Assembly: GCA_017557785.1 (NCBI GenBank)
Contig: JAFYYA010000105.1
Span: forward strand, 1 to 34,731
Source of the DNA: Salinivirgaceae bacterium
GTDB lineage: Bacteria; Bacteroidota; Bacteroidia; Bacteroidales; SZUA-534
DNA: 34,731 bases
Direction: 5' to 3'
The notes under the pieces are model-generated. The model was not told the DNA's origin, made no database searches, and was given only the letters and a program-made list of their open reading frames with translations. The translations under genes and the position numbers were made by a program. Of this stretch, positions 16,763-25,007 are shown piece after piece. Position 1 is the stretch's first letter; every line of letters starts with the position of its first letter.

Positions 16763-18940
16763 ATGGAAGACATTCGGTTTGACATAAACAATGCCATCGA
16801 CTGTAACAATTGGTTTGTACGCAGTCCGCAGCCGATTTTTGTAATAAAAGTCGATGGCAGCAATCTGACGTTTCACAGAATAAATCGCAGCGCGTGCGAA
16901 TTGCTTAAATGCACTGACGACGGCTACCATTCGCTATCGCCGTTAGAAATTGGCTTATTTAAGTCTGACGCTGATATTCAGCAATATATAGATTCAGAAA
17001 TCGGACCGGAAGGTGTTACCTATGTTACCCAACTTGTGCCACTCATTGAGCCTGTAATTTCATCGGAAATCACGCTATACAAAATGCGAACAGCCGATGG
17101 TCAGACCTATCTGACGGCTTTTCAGCAGAATATGGGCAATCTGTCGAAAATTCTGACAGCATTGCGCCACAGCGAGTTCCGTTTCCTTATGATGGCCGAG
17201 AACATCACCGACGGCATAATGATTTATGAGAACGGCAAACTGATGTTCGCCAACACGGCAAGCACCAAAATAACCGGATTCAGCAAAGAACAACTCAAAT
17301 CGGCGTCGCCGCTGTCGCTCATCTGCGATTTCGAGCGCGAGCGCATATCCAAACTTGTTGAAGAACAACGGAAAAACAATCCGAATTTCTTTACCGCCGA
17401 AGTGTGGATTGTCAATCGGACAGGGCAGGAAAAGTACATCAAGTGCGTTTTCAATCTGACCCAAACGCAGACCGGCGACACCATATCGTACAATGTGATT
17501 ACCGACATCACAGCGCAGAAACTCACCGAGCGTGCGCTCATCAAGAGCCAGGAAGAGTTCCGTATGCTGGCCGACAACAGCCCCGATATGATTACGCGCT
17601 ACAACCGTAATCTGACATATGCCTATGTTAATCGTGCTGTGGGTGAAATTACCAAAATCCCCGTCGAGAAATTCATCGGTCATAACACAATGGATGTCGA
17701 ACTCGACCCGAATATGGCTTCATTCATTGAAGAGATGCACCTTGAAGTGTTCCGTACCGGGCGCAAACTCAAGTTTGAGTTCCGGATGAATGTCGAAGGC
17801 AAGCAACATATTTTTCAAGCCAGCATGGTGCCCGAAATGTCGAACGACGGCTCGGTGAACACCGTGCTCAACGTATCGCGCGACATCACGCAGATTAAAG
17901 AGTACGAAGTTGAACTCAACAACGAGAAGCGGCGGCTCATTGAGAGCAACAGCAGCATCGCTGCCAATATCAAACTGTTGGGGGTGAAGTTGATAGAAAC
18001 CTGCCCAGAACTGAAAAACACCAGTCTGTTCACGTCAATAACCCGCATTGCAGAGTGGACCGGCATCGGCGCACGCCTTCTGAAACTCGAGCGGACAACT
18101 GTCGATGTCATTCAAATGCTGACTGATTACCAACTCAAGAAACTGAACGAATTGGCGGAACACGGCATAAAACTCAGTCTCGATTTTCCTGACGATACCG
18201 TGAAAATTTACACAGACCCGCATATCCTGACCACCATTTTCAACAGTTTGCTCGATAATGCCATTGAGTCAGAAGGTGTTACCGACATTCATCTCGGATT
18301 TGGTTCGTCGGATAACAACGAGATAGTTTTCTTTATGAAAGACAACGGTCGCGGAATCACCCCCGATTTGCATGAAAAAATCTTTGAGCCGTTCTGCACC
18401 ATAGGCAAGGAAGGGCACTCAGGACTGGGATTGAGCACTGCCCGCAAGTGTGTCGAGCATTTGAAAGGCCGCATCTGGTGCTATTCAGAAGGCGAAGGTG
18501 CGCAGTTCTTCTTTACACATCCGATTGGGGTCATGCAGCCTAATGTTAAACCTGACACCAAAAACAGCAAGTGGGGCAGAAAGAAAATTCATGTTGTTGA
18601 AGACACCGATGCCAATTACATCCTGATTGAAGCAATGCTGAAACTGCAAGGTGCGGTGCGGCTTTCGCGTTCGGTCGACGGGCAGAGTGCCATCGACTAT
18701 GTTCGTGCCAATCCCGATATCGACTTGATTCTGATGGATATACAATTGCCAGACATCGACGGGTATTCCGTAGCCCAGCAGATTCGCACATTCAACACTA
18801 AGGTGCCGATTATCGCTCAAACGGCCTATGCAATGTATGCTGATGTGGTGAAAGCCATCAACGCCGGCTGCAACGACTTTATAGCCAAGCCAATAAAGGT
18901 TAACAAGATGCTGGCGCTTCTTGAAAAATACTTAGGCTGA
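16763..18940 (+). CDS. PAS-rich hybrid sensor kinase with receiver domain but no phosphoacceptor histidine seen
   Basis: A 725-residue cytoplasmic-looking signalling protein (no membrane span). Order: a divergent PAS about 15-125; PAS 2 about 138-258; PAS 3 about 263-382 (DNSPDMITRYNRNL); a short helical linker about 383-470; a GHKL ATPase about 475-588; a receiver about 607-725. The ATPase is intact: N-box LLDNAIES, G1 KDNGRGI, F-box FEPF, G2 GHSGLGLS. The receiver keeps its acidic pair (E613, D614), phosphorylation site D659 (LILMDIQLPD), T687 and K709. The linker where the H-box (H-E-x-R-T-P) should sit reads SNSSIAANIKLLGVKLIE and has no histidine across about residues 350-466. Start is the ATG at 16763 rather than the GTG at 16715, which would overlap the divergent promoter region. 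Confidence 0.9.
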   Translation: MEDIRFDINNAIDCNNWFVRSPQPIFVIKVDGSNLTFHRINRSACELLKCTDDGYHSLSPLEIGLFKSDADIQQYIDSEIGPEGVTYVTQLVPLIEPVISSEITLYKMRTADGQTYLTAFQQNMGNLSKILTALRHSEFRFLMMAENITDGIMIYENGKLMFANTASTKITGFSKEQLKSASPLSLICDFERERISKLVEEQRKNNPNFFTAEVWIVNRTGQEKYIKCVFNLTQTQTGDTISYNVITDITAQKLTERALIKSQEEFRMLADNSPDMITRYNRNLTYAYVNRAVGEITKIPVEKFIGHNTMDVELDPNMASFIEEMHLEVFRTGRKLKFEFRMNVEGKQHIFQASMVPEMSNDGSVNTVLNVSRDITQIKEYEVELNNEKRRLIESNSSIAANIKLLGVKLIETCPELKNTSLFTSITRIAEWTGIGARLLKLERTTVDVIQMLTDYQLKKLNELAEHGIKLSLDFPDDTVKIYTDPHILTTIFNSLLDNAIESEGVTDIHLGFGSSDNNEIVFFMKDNGRGITPDLHEKIFEPFCTIGKEGHSGLGLSTARKCVEHLKGRIWCYSEGEGAQFFFTHPIGVMQPNVKPDTKNSKWGRKKIHVVEDTDANYILIEAMLKLQGAVRLSRSVDGQSAIDYVRANPDIDLILMDIQLPDIDGYSVAQQIRTFNTKVPIIAQTAYAMYADVVKAINAGCNDFIAKPIKVNKMLALLEKYLG

Positions 18941-18966
18941 TACGGCAGTTTGTTGCCGGCAGAATT

Positions 18967-20514
18967 CTAAAGGTAGATTTTCTCGTTGTCCTTGTCAAGG
19001 AACGCGTATTCAAGGAATGCGTGCGAACTTGTGGCAACAACCTTCAGGCGGTGCAGGTATTTCCATTTCCAGCGGCGCTTGATTGAGAACAGTCCCTTGT
19101 TGAGATATGCGGCAATAAACGGATGGACAACCAGTTTTATTCGCTTGTTCTTGTATGCTTTAAGTCCCCAGCAGATAATGTTCTCTAGTTCGTCAATCAG
19201 CAGGAAAGTGGGGGTGACTTCGCCTGTGCCGTTGCACGATGGGCATTTTTCAAGCGTGCGCACGGTAGTCTCGGGCCGAACCCTTTGACGCGTAATCTGC
19301 ATCAGACCGAACTTGCTGAGCGGCAGCACATGATGGCGGGCGCGGTCGTTCTGCATGCACTCTTTCATGTACTCGTACAGTTTGTTGCGGTTCTCTGCCG
19401 TGTGCATGTCGATGAAGTCGATGACAATGATGCCGCCCATATCGCGCAGACGCAATTGGCGTGCAATTTCGGCGGCAGCCACCATGTTCACGTCAATGGC
19501 ATTCTCTTCCTGATTGGTGTTGTTCTGCGTGCGGTTGCCCGAGTTGACATCTATAACGTGCAGTGCTTCAGTGCGTTCGATTACCAGATATGCGCCTTTC
19601 TGCATCGCAACGGTTTTGCCGAACAGTGATTTTATCTGCTTCTCAAGTCCGAAATGCTCAAAAATCGGCTGCGCGCCGTCATAGAGTTTCACAATCTTTT
19701 CGCAGTCGGGCGCAATGTTGCGGATATATTCCTTTGTCTCTTCGTACAATTTGGCATTGTTCACATAGATGCTGTTGTATTCGGGTGTGAACATATCGCG
19801 CAGCATGGCTGTGGTGCGGTCGAGTTCGCCGATGAGCAGTTTTGGCGGCTGGCTTTTGATGTTCTTGAAAGCGGCATTCCATTTGTCCATCAGTTCGCGC
19901 ATTTCGGCATCAAGGTCGGCCAGGCTGCTGTTTTCGGCCACAGTGCGCACAATAACGCCGAAATTCTTCGGTTTCACGCTCTGAATCATCTTGCGCAACC
20001 GGTCGCGTTCGGCCTGCGACTGTATTTTTTGTGACACCGAAACCTTGTCAGAGAAGGGGATGAGCACCAGATTGCGTCCGGCAATCGATATTTCCGATGT
20101 CAGGCGCGGACCTTTGGTCGAGATGGGTTCTTTGGCAATCTGCACCAGAATGGTTTGCCCGTCGCGAAGCACCTGACTGATTTTCCCGTGCTTGTCAATA
20201 TCTTCTTCCATGTCGAAGTTGCTGATTGACGTAAGCGGGTTCTTGCGCTCAAGATTGCTTTGCACGAACTTGTTTATTGAACGGAATTGTGGTCCCAGGT
20301 CGAGATAGTGCAGAAAAGCGTCTTTCTCGTATCCGACATCGACAAATGCGGCATTCAACCCCGACATTATTTTCTTCACTTTGCCAAGGTAAATGTCACC
20401 AACCGAAAAACTGGTATTTGTTTTTTCGCGGTTAAGTTCAACCAGTGTCTTATCTTCAACAAGAGCAATCACAACCTCTGACGGGGTTGCACTAATCACC
20501 AATTCCTTGTTCAC
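18967..20514 (-). CDS. rng: Ribonuclease G (Rne/Rng family)
   Basis: A 515-residue endoribonuclease that matures 16S rRNA 5' ends and takes part in mRNA decay. The S1-type RNA-binding segment is near the N-terminus (VGDIYLGKVKKIM, AAFVDVGYEKDAFLHYLDLG). The catalytic Mg2+ aspartates are in VIDVNSG (D322) and IVIDFIDMH (D366), and the zinc-link CPSCNGTG (C424, C427) that joins subunits follows. Length fits RNase G, with no long RNase E tail. The first in-frame ATG is far downstream, so a GTG at 20514 (reading M-NKELVISATPSEVVIALVEDK) is the best start; a TTG at 20541 is possible. It follows HU and the bS22-like gene on the same strand, an order I recall from other Bacteroidales, but a strong hairpin at 20741-20774 separates them. 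Confidence 0.95.
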   Translation of the reverse strand: MNKELVISATPSEVVIALVEDKTLVELNREKTNTSFSVGDIYLGKVKKIMSGLNAAFVDVGYEKDAFLHYLDLGPQFRSINKFVQSNLERKNPLTSISNFDMEEDIDKHGKISQVLRDGQTILVQIAKEPISTKGPRLTSEISIAGRNLVLIPFSDKVSVSQKIQSQAERDRLRKMIQSVKPKNFGVIVRTVAENSSLADLDAEMRELMDKWNAAFKNIKSQPPKLLIGELDRTTAMLRDMFTPEYNSIYVNNAKLYEETKEYIRNIAPDCEKIVKLYDGAQPIFEHFGLEKQIKSLFGKTVAMQKGAYLVIERTEALHVIDVNSGNRTQNNTNQEENAIDVNMVAAAEIARQLRLRDMGGIIVIDFIDMHTAENRNKLYEYMKECMQNDRARHHVLPLSKFGLMQITRQRVRPETTVRTLEKCPSCNGTGEVTPTFLLIDELENIICWGLKAYKNKRIKLVVHPFIAAYLNKGLFSIKRRWKWKYLHRLKVVATSSHAFLEYAFLDKDNEKIYL

Positions 20515-20740
20515 AATACGAGCATTTAGTATGACTATCAAATAATTGCGGCTACATGCCTTTGATGGTGCGTTTTTTCACGTGTGACAGGTGAAGAAAC
20601 CATCCGATGCGTCCATAATCAATGCCGCTGTTCGGATTGACGGCAGCAACTGAAATAAAAACATCACAGTCACCAATGGCTCTGTGTTATTTTTTTATGG
20701 AAACGCTGATAGGCGAGACTTTAGGAATCACCTATAAAAC

Positions 20741-20774
20741 AATAAACCTTAAGAGCATGCTCTGAAGGTTTATT
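20741..20774 (-). terminator. Strong hairpin terminator after the HU / bS22-like transcript
   Basis: AATAAACCTT (20741-20750) pairs perfectly with AAGGTTTATT (20765-20774), and inside it AGAGCATGCTCT is itself a palindrome, giving a stem of about 16 bp with one mismatch. On the minus strand it is followed by GTTTTAT. It lies 22 bp after the bS22-like stop. Confidence 0.8.
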
Positions 20775-20795
20775 GTCGATTTCATCTAAAAGAGA

Positions 20796-20885
20796 TTATT
20801 TCTTCTTATGACGATTCTTGCGAAGGCGTTTTTTACGCTTGTGCGTAGCCATTTTGTGCCTTTTGTGTTTCTTTCCGTTTGGCAT
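20796..20885 (-). CDS. AURKAIP1/COX24-domain mini-protein, bS22-like ribosomal protein
   Basis: A 29-residue, extremely basic peptide: MPNGKKHKRHKMATHK followed by RKKRLRKNRHKKK. This sequence is near-invariant across Bacteroidota from memory and is annotated as AURKAIP1/COX24 domain (DUF1713), the family of mitochondrial ribosomal protein mS38 and of mycobacterial bS22, both bound in the small ribosomal subunit. ATG at 20885, stop TAA at 20796. It lies 18 bp downstream of HU on the same strand and before the hairpin at 20741-20774, so it is expressed with HU. Too short for default gene callers; the family match is what makes it convincing. Confidence 0.9.
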   Translation of the reverse strand: MPNGKKHKRHKMATHKRKKRLRKNRHKKK

Positions 20886-20903
20886 AATCGTATCGTTTAA
20901 AAA

Positions 20904-21191
20904 TTATTTTTTTACGTTGTCTCTTACTTTAACCATGAAAGTCTTTGCTGGCTTAAATGCCGGAATAAAGTGTTCCGGAATGACCAATGAAGTGTTCTTT
21001 GTGATGTTACGGGCGGTTTTTTTCGCTCTTTTCTTAGTGATAAAACTGCCAAAACCTCTCAGGTAAACATTGTCACCCTTCTCAATTGAGTTCTTGATGC
21101 TGTCCATCATTGCCTCAACAATTTTCAAGGTTGCTACCTTTTCAATGCCAGTGTTTTTAGCGATTTCGCTAACGATATCTGCTTTTGTCAT
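20904..21191 (-). CDS. hup: HU-family nucleoid DNA-binding protein
   Basis: A 95-residue histone-like protein that bends and packages DNA as a dimer. The N-terminal helices (MTKADIVSEIAKNTGIEK) and the beta-arm with its glycine-rich entry (DNVYLRGFGSFITKKRAKKTARN) are the HU signature, followed by an arm and a strand with FIPAFKPAKTFMVKVRDNVKK. In the arm, the proline-containing R-N-P tip of E. coli HU is replaced by RNITKNTSLVIPEH, as in Bacteroidota homologues. Start is the only ATG that fits, 50 bp below a perfect -7 element. The bS22-like gene follows closely. Confidence 0.96.
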   Translation of the reverse strand: MTKADIVSEIAKNTGIEKVATLKIVEAMMDSIKNSIEKGDNVYLRGFGSFITKKRAKKTARNITKNTSLVIPEHFIPAFKPAKTFMVKVRDNVKK

Positions 21192-21242
21192 GTTAAAAAT
21201 ATTTTATAATCAACAAATTAAATTATCCTTCAAAAGTGACTG

Positions 21243-21250
21243 CAAATATA
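21243..21250 (-). promoter_or_regulatory. Bacteroidota -7 promoter element for the HU transcript
   Basis: The minus strand reads TATATTTG, a full match to TAnnTTTG, about 50 bp upstream of the HU ATG. TTTCG about 18 bp further upstream is a partial -33 match. Confidence 0.65.
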
Positions 21251-21297
21251 GGCCAATAATTTTAATGGCGAAATAAAAAAACACTCTTTTTTTTTGA

Positions 21298-22731
21298 TTA
21301 CTTGAAAAACTCATCTTTAAAATTGACAAGATATAGCCGAACCGTCGGGCGAGTGAAGGCTGTGTAGAGCCAGCGCAGGAACTCGGTGTTGAGCATGTCG
21401 TCGGTGAGCCAGCCCTGGTCGATGAAAACGGCCTGCCACTGGCCGCCCTGCGCCTTATGGCAGGTGATGGCGTAACTGAATTTCACCTGCAGGGCGTTGA
21501 AGTAGGGGTTCTCTTTTACCTTTTTCACTCGCTCGCGCTTGTTGCCAATTTCAGCGTAATCTGCCATCACAGCTTCAAACAGCCGCTGGTTCTCGTCCCA
21601 CGTTAGCGATGGCGATTCCGACGTGAGCGTGTCGAGCATAATCTTTGTCTGAATCTCGATTTCGGGATAGTCCACCAGCCGCAAGTCAACGTCGGCAAAG
21701 CGGAATCCGTAGAGTTCGCGGTATTTGCCGATGCGTGTTATCTCGGCAATGTCGCCGTTGGCGATGAAGGGCGTCGTTTCCTTTTCTTCATCGCCCAACC
21801 AGAAGTAGTTGTTCTTTACCACCATCAGCAGGTCGCCTTTTGAAATCTCTTCGTCGCGGTACAAGATGGTGCGGCGGATGCCTTCGTTGTACTTGTTTGC
21901 GCGTTTGTTCGAGCGGCAGAGCACCATGGTGTTGCCGATGCCGAACTCATCGTAGCAGTTCTCAATCTCTTCAATCAGTTCGCCGCCTGTGATTCGCCGC
22001 ACATCGGCAAAGCCTGTGGTTGTCAGGGGCGGATAGCCTTGTAGGTTCTCGGCAAGCGACTGGCGCAAGAGCGTGGCGTTGTGCAGAATGCCCGATTCGC
22101 GCGTCTGTCGCACCACTTGCTTCATCTCAAATTCGCTGACGTTGAATCCCATCTCGCCAATCACTTTCGCGTCGAGCGCAGGGCTGATGGCAAGTCCAAC
22201 GGGTGGCAACTGCGCGGTGTCGCCTACAAGAATCAGTTTGCACATCTCGCCGCGATAGACATACTCGAAAAGGTCGTCGAGCAGGCGGCCGCTGCCGAAA
22301 ATGGAGTTTTCCGACTGGTCGTTTGAAATCATCGACGCTTCGTCAACTATAAATATGGTGCGCTGGTGCTTGTTGTTGTCGAGAGCAAAACTGCCCAATC
22401 CGTTGGCTGTGGCCGATTTCTGGCGGTAGATTTTTTTGTGGATTGTAAACGCCTGATGGCCCGAATATCCTGCCAGCACTTTGGCTGCGCGGCCCGTGGG
22501 GGCGAGCAGAACGGCTTTCAGTCCGATTTTCGGCAGAATCTTGACAAGAGCCGCCACCATCGATGTTTTTCCCGTTCCCGCGTATCCTTTTATTATAAGT
22601 GTGTCGTCGCGGTGGTCGGGCGAGAAATAGTTGCCGATGAACGTGCTGATGCGCGAAATCAACTCTTGCTGGTCGATTGTCGGCATGTAGCCCAAGGCGT
22701 CTTTTATCCGTTCCGAAACACTCTGAATCAT
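21298..22731 (-). CDS. RecD-like ATP-dependent DNA helicase
   Basis: A 477-residue superfamily 1 helicase. Walker A is GYAGTGKT (about residues 49-56) and Walker B is IFIVDEASM (D130, E131). GDTAQLPPVG is the SF1 motif III and VVRQTRESG motif IV. The C-terminal half has the UvrD-type motif YAITCHKAQGGQW followed by LYTAFTRPTVRLYLV (motif VI arginine). It lacks the extra N-terminal region of RecD2 and any RecB/RecC partner nearby, so it is the stand-alone Bacteroidota type often annotated as AAA family ATPase or exodeoxyribonuclease V alpha-like. Start is the ATG at 22731; a GTG two codons upstream is possible. It probably acts in DNA repair or replication restart. Confidence 0.92.
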   Translation of the reverse strand: MIQSVSERIKDALGYMPTIDQQELISRISTFIGNYFSPDHRDDTLIIKGYAGTGKTSMVAALVKILPKIGLKAVLLAPTGRAAKVLAGYSGHQAFTIHKKIYRQKSATANGLGSFALDNNKHQRTIFIVDEASMISNDQSENSIFGSGRLLDDLFEYVYRGEMCKLILVGDTAQLPPVGLAISPALDAKVIGEMGFNVSEFEMKQVVRQTRESGILHNATLLRQSLAENLQGYPPLTTTGFADVRRITGGELIEEIENCYDEFGIGNTMVLCRSNKRANKYNEGIRRTILYRDEEISKGDLLMVVKNNYFWLGDEEKETTPFIANGDIAEITRIGKYRELYGFRFADVDLRLVDYPEIEIQTKIMLDTLTSESPSLTWDENQRLFEAVMADYAEIGNKRERVKKVKENPYFNALQVKFSYAITCHKAQGGQWQAVFIDQGWLTDDMLNTEFLRWLYTAFTRPTVRLYLVNFKDEFFK

Positions 22732-22824
22732 GGCCACGAACTAAAATAAAACAAACGGATTTGGCAAGAGAAAAAATTTTCTGTCGAAAAACTGACACAA
22801 TCGGCTAACTTTTGGAAAAACCTT

Positions 22825-22832
22825 TATATTTG
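22825..22832 (+). promoter_or_regulatory. Bacteroidota -7 promoter element for the 22928 gene
   Basis: TATATTTG matches the -7 consensus fully. Transcription would start near 22839, leaving a leader of about 90 nt before the ATG at 22928, part of which (22850-22890) is distinctly GC-rich. No clear -33 box is seen. Confidence 0.6.
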
Positions 22833-22927
22833 CACTCGTTTGCAGAGCATGCATTGCGGTCGGGGCTTGCGCCGAAAGGTTTTGCGGTTTTGCTTCTAAT
22901 AGTTAATAATTAAACATTTATATTGTA

Positions 22928-23542
22928 ATGAAAGCACTTATCCACGTATTGTTAGCAGGATTGATTGTTTATCTGGCTTATGCCACAGTTCAAAGCATTG
23001 TCAAACCAATTGAATTTCAGAAAGAACAGCAAAAACGCTACGCTGAGACCATTCAAAAGTTGAAAGACATCAGAACGGCTGAAGGCGCCTTCAAGGAAGT
23101 GAATGGCGATTACACCGCAAGTTTCGACACTTTGATTGACTTTGTAAAGACTGGCGAGTTCTCAATCGTTCGTAGAATTGGTGAGATTCCTGAAGATTTG
23201 CTGGGCCAAATATCTGAAAAAGAAGCCATTCAGAAGGGTATGATTATCCGTGACACCACTAAGGTTTCGGTGCTCGACTCTCTCTATCCTGCAAACTACA
23301 AAATTGATTCACTGCGCATTATCCCTTATTCGGGCGGTCGTGAGTTCACTTTGAAGAAAGGTGTTATCGAGACTCAATCGAAACTGAAGGTGAAGGTGTT
23401 TGAAGCATCGGCACCATCGAAATACATCTTGAAAGGTCTTGACGAGCAAGAGATTATCAATCTTAACGATGGTCTCGACTACAAAGGCCTGAAGGTTGGT
23501 TCGATTACCGAAGTCAACAACGGCGCTGGAAACTGGGAATAA
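22928..23542 (+). CDS. Conserved membrane-anchored protein of unknown function
   Basis: A 204-residue protein with one N-terminal hydrophobic segment (ALIHVLLAGLIVYLAYATV, residues 3-21) that looks like an uncleaved signal anchor. A helix rich in charged residues follows (EFQKEQQKRYAETIQKLKDIRTAEGAFKE), then DYTASFDTLIDFVKTGEF and a strand-rich C-terminal half. The layout resembles a pilin-like fold (hydrophobic helix, then a globular domain beginning with R-T-A), but the chain lacks a prepilin peptidase site. Bacteroidota have homologues from memory, without assigned function. It is directly followed by DUF3822, rsmD and slyD in the same direction. Confidence 0.82.
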   Translation: MKALIHVLLAGLIVYLAYATVQSIVKPIEFQKEQQKRYAETIQKLKDIRTAEGAFKEVNGDYTASFDTLIDFVKTGEFSIVRRIGEIPEDLLGQISEKEAIQKGMIIRDTTKVSVLDSLYPANYKIDSLRIIPYSGGREFTLKKGVIETQSKLKVKVFEASAPSKYILKGLDEQEIINLNDGLDYKGLKVGSITEVNNGAGNWE

Positions 23543-23558
23543 AAACCATACAGATTTG

Positions 23559-24413
23559 TTGCAGAACATTCATTTCATAGACAAATCGTTCGACTACGTC
23601 AATGTCGACAAATACCATCTGTCCCTTCAGGTTTTCCTGAAGGGATTTTCGTTTTCCGTGCTCGACCGTGAACGGAACAAATATGTGGCATTGGCTCATT
23701 ATCAGTTCAATAGGGTGACGTCGTTCCGCACGCTCGCCAAGCAGATTGATGCCATTTTAGACAGCGAGCCGTTGCTGCAATGCCGCTTCAGCCATGTGAA
23801 ACTTCTCTTTGCCACAACAGACTACACATTTGTGCCAGCCGCCTTTTTTGCCGAAAACGAAAAAGATGTTTGGTTCCGTTTCAATCAGGAACTGCAGCGC
23901 GGCCATGAGTTGATGTCGAACTATATTTTCGGCAACTCGTCGTATGTGGTTTTCAGCATCCCAACGGTGCTGGCCGACATTTTCCGCGCTCGGTTCGAGT
24001 CGGTGCGGTTCTACCACCAGTCGGTGCCGATGATTGAAGACCTGACACTGCGCGGCAAACTCGACAGCGGCGACAAACGCGTGTACATCAACCTGATGCC
24101 TGCGTTTTTCGACTTTGTGCTTGTCGACAACGGCGAAATCGCGCTTTACAACACGTTCAGTTACAAATCGACCGACGATTTCAACTATTTCTTCCTGAAC
24201 GCCATTGACAGCCTTCGGTTGCCGCCTACGACCGTTCCTGTAAATGTTTGCGGCATTCTGCCAGCCAACAGCCCGATATTGGAATCGATGAAGGAATACG
24301 TGCGGAATATCGGCTATTTTGCCATGCCGTCGCATTTTGAGTACGCCTACGGCTTCAACGACATTCCGTCGCACTATTTCACAAACATGATAAACCTTTA
24401 CCAATGCGGATAA
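23559..24413 (+). CDS. DUF3822-family protein
   Basis: A protein of about 284 residues belonging to DUF3822, a Bacteroidota family of unknown function usually next to rsmD. Recognisable parts are FIDKSFDYVNVDKYHLSLQV near the N-terminus, a central GNSSYVVFSIPTVLADIF and a late LVDNGEIALYNTFSYKSTDDF-type block. The frame has no ATG near its beginning. The stop of the preceding gene is at 23542 and candidates are TTG at 23556 and 23559; 23559 places the conserved start of the family directly after it. An upstream TTG at 23496 would overlap the previous gene by 47 bp. The 3' end overlaps rsmD by 10 bp, which implies coupled translation. Confidence 0.85.
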   Translation: MQNIHFIDKSFDYVNVDKYHLSLQVFLKGFSFSVLDRERNKYVALAHYQFNRVTSFRTLAKQIDAILDSEPLLQCRFSHVKLLFATTDYTFVPAAFFAENEKDVWFRFNQELQRGHELMSNYIFGNSSYVVFSIPTVLADIFRARFESVRFYHQSVPMIEDLTLRGKLDSGDKRVYINLMPAFFDFVLVDNGEIALYNTFSYKSTDDFNYFFLNAIDSLRLPPTTVPVNVCGILPANSPILESMKEYVRNIGYFAMPSHFEYAYGFNDIPSHYFTNMINLYQCG

Positions 24414-24946
24414 TCAGCGGACAATACAAGCATCGGCTCATTACGCCGCCGTCGAACTTCAAGGCACGACCAACCACCGACCTTGCCAAAGAGAGCCTTT
24501 TCAATATTCTTGAGAATACGATTGATTTTGAATCGATTAAGGTGCTCGACCTTTTTGGTGGAACGGGCGGAATATCGTATGAGTTCGCATCGCGCGGCTG
24601 CACAGATATTACTTGCATCGAACTGAATTACAATCATTTCGGTTTTATCCGCAAGACGGCTGCCGACTTGAATATGAAGGGGCTGAAGGTGATTCGCGCC
24701 AATGTGCTGAAATTTGTGCCTGCTTGTGGCGAAAAATACGACATCATCTTTGCCGACCCACCGTATGATTTACCGCAGTTGCCCGAAATTCCCCAAATGG
24801 TGATTGACAGTCAGATTCTGGCCGATGACGGGCTGTTCATTATGGAACATTCCGAGAAGAACAAGTTCGACCAGATGCCGCAATTCTTCATGCACAAGCA
24901 CTATGGCGCGGTGAATTTCAGTTTTTTCAGGAACAGCAACGACTGA
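24404..24946 (+). CDS. rsmD: 16S rRNA (guanine(966)-N2)-methyltransferase RsmD
   Basis: A 180-residue SAM-dependent methyltransferase that methylates G966 of 16S rRNA during 30S assembly. It begins MRIISGQYKHRLITPPSNFK and contains RPTTDLAKESLFNIL, the SAM-binding VLDLFGGTGGISYE (about 47-60), the acidic CIELN after strand 2, and the catalytic IIFADPPY (D118-Y121). Length is right for the family. The first 10 bp overlap the end of DUF3822. The base-flipping NPPY/DPPY motif and the N-terminal RIISG identify RsmD rather than a general methylase. Confidence 0.95.
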   Translation: MRIISGQYKHRLITPPSNFKARPTTDLAKESLFNILENTIDFESIKVLDLFGGTGGISYEFASRGCTDITCIELNYNHFGFIRKTAADLNMKGLKVIRANVLKFVPACGEKYDIIFADPPYDLPQLPEIPQMVIDSQILADDGLFIMEHSEKNKFDQMPQFFMHKHYGAVNFSFFRNSND

Positions 24947-25007
24947 CTGATGTGCTGTTTTTCGGAAAATCTTATTTCCTTTGCCATCGAATTTAAAACG
25001 TAATAAA

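Noticed and set aside
20555-20690. A minus-strand open stretch of about 40 codons reading ISVAAVNPNSGIDYGRIGWF and on, between rng and its upstream hairpin.
   Set aside because: It has no start codon, a second frame in the same DNA is open for nearly as long, and no family is recognised. It may be a decayed gene end, but chance is as likely.
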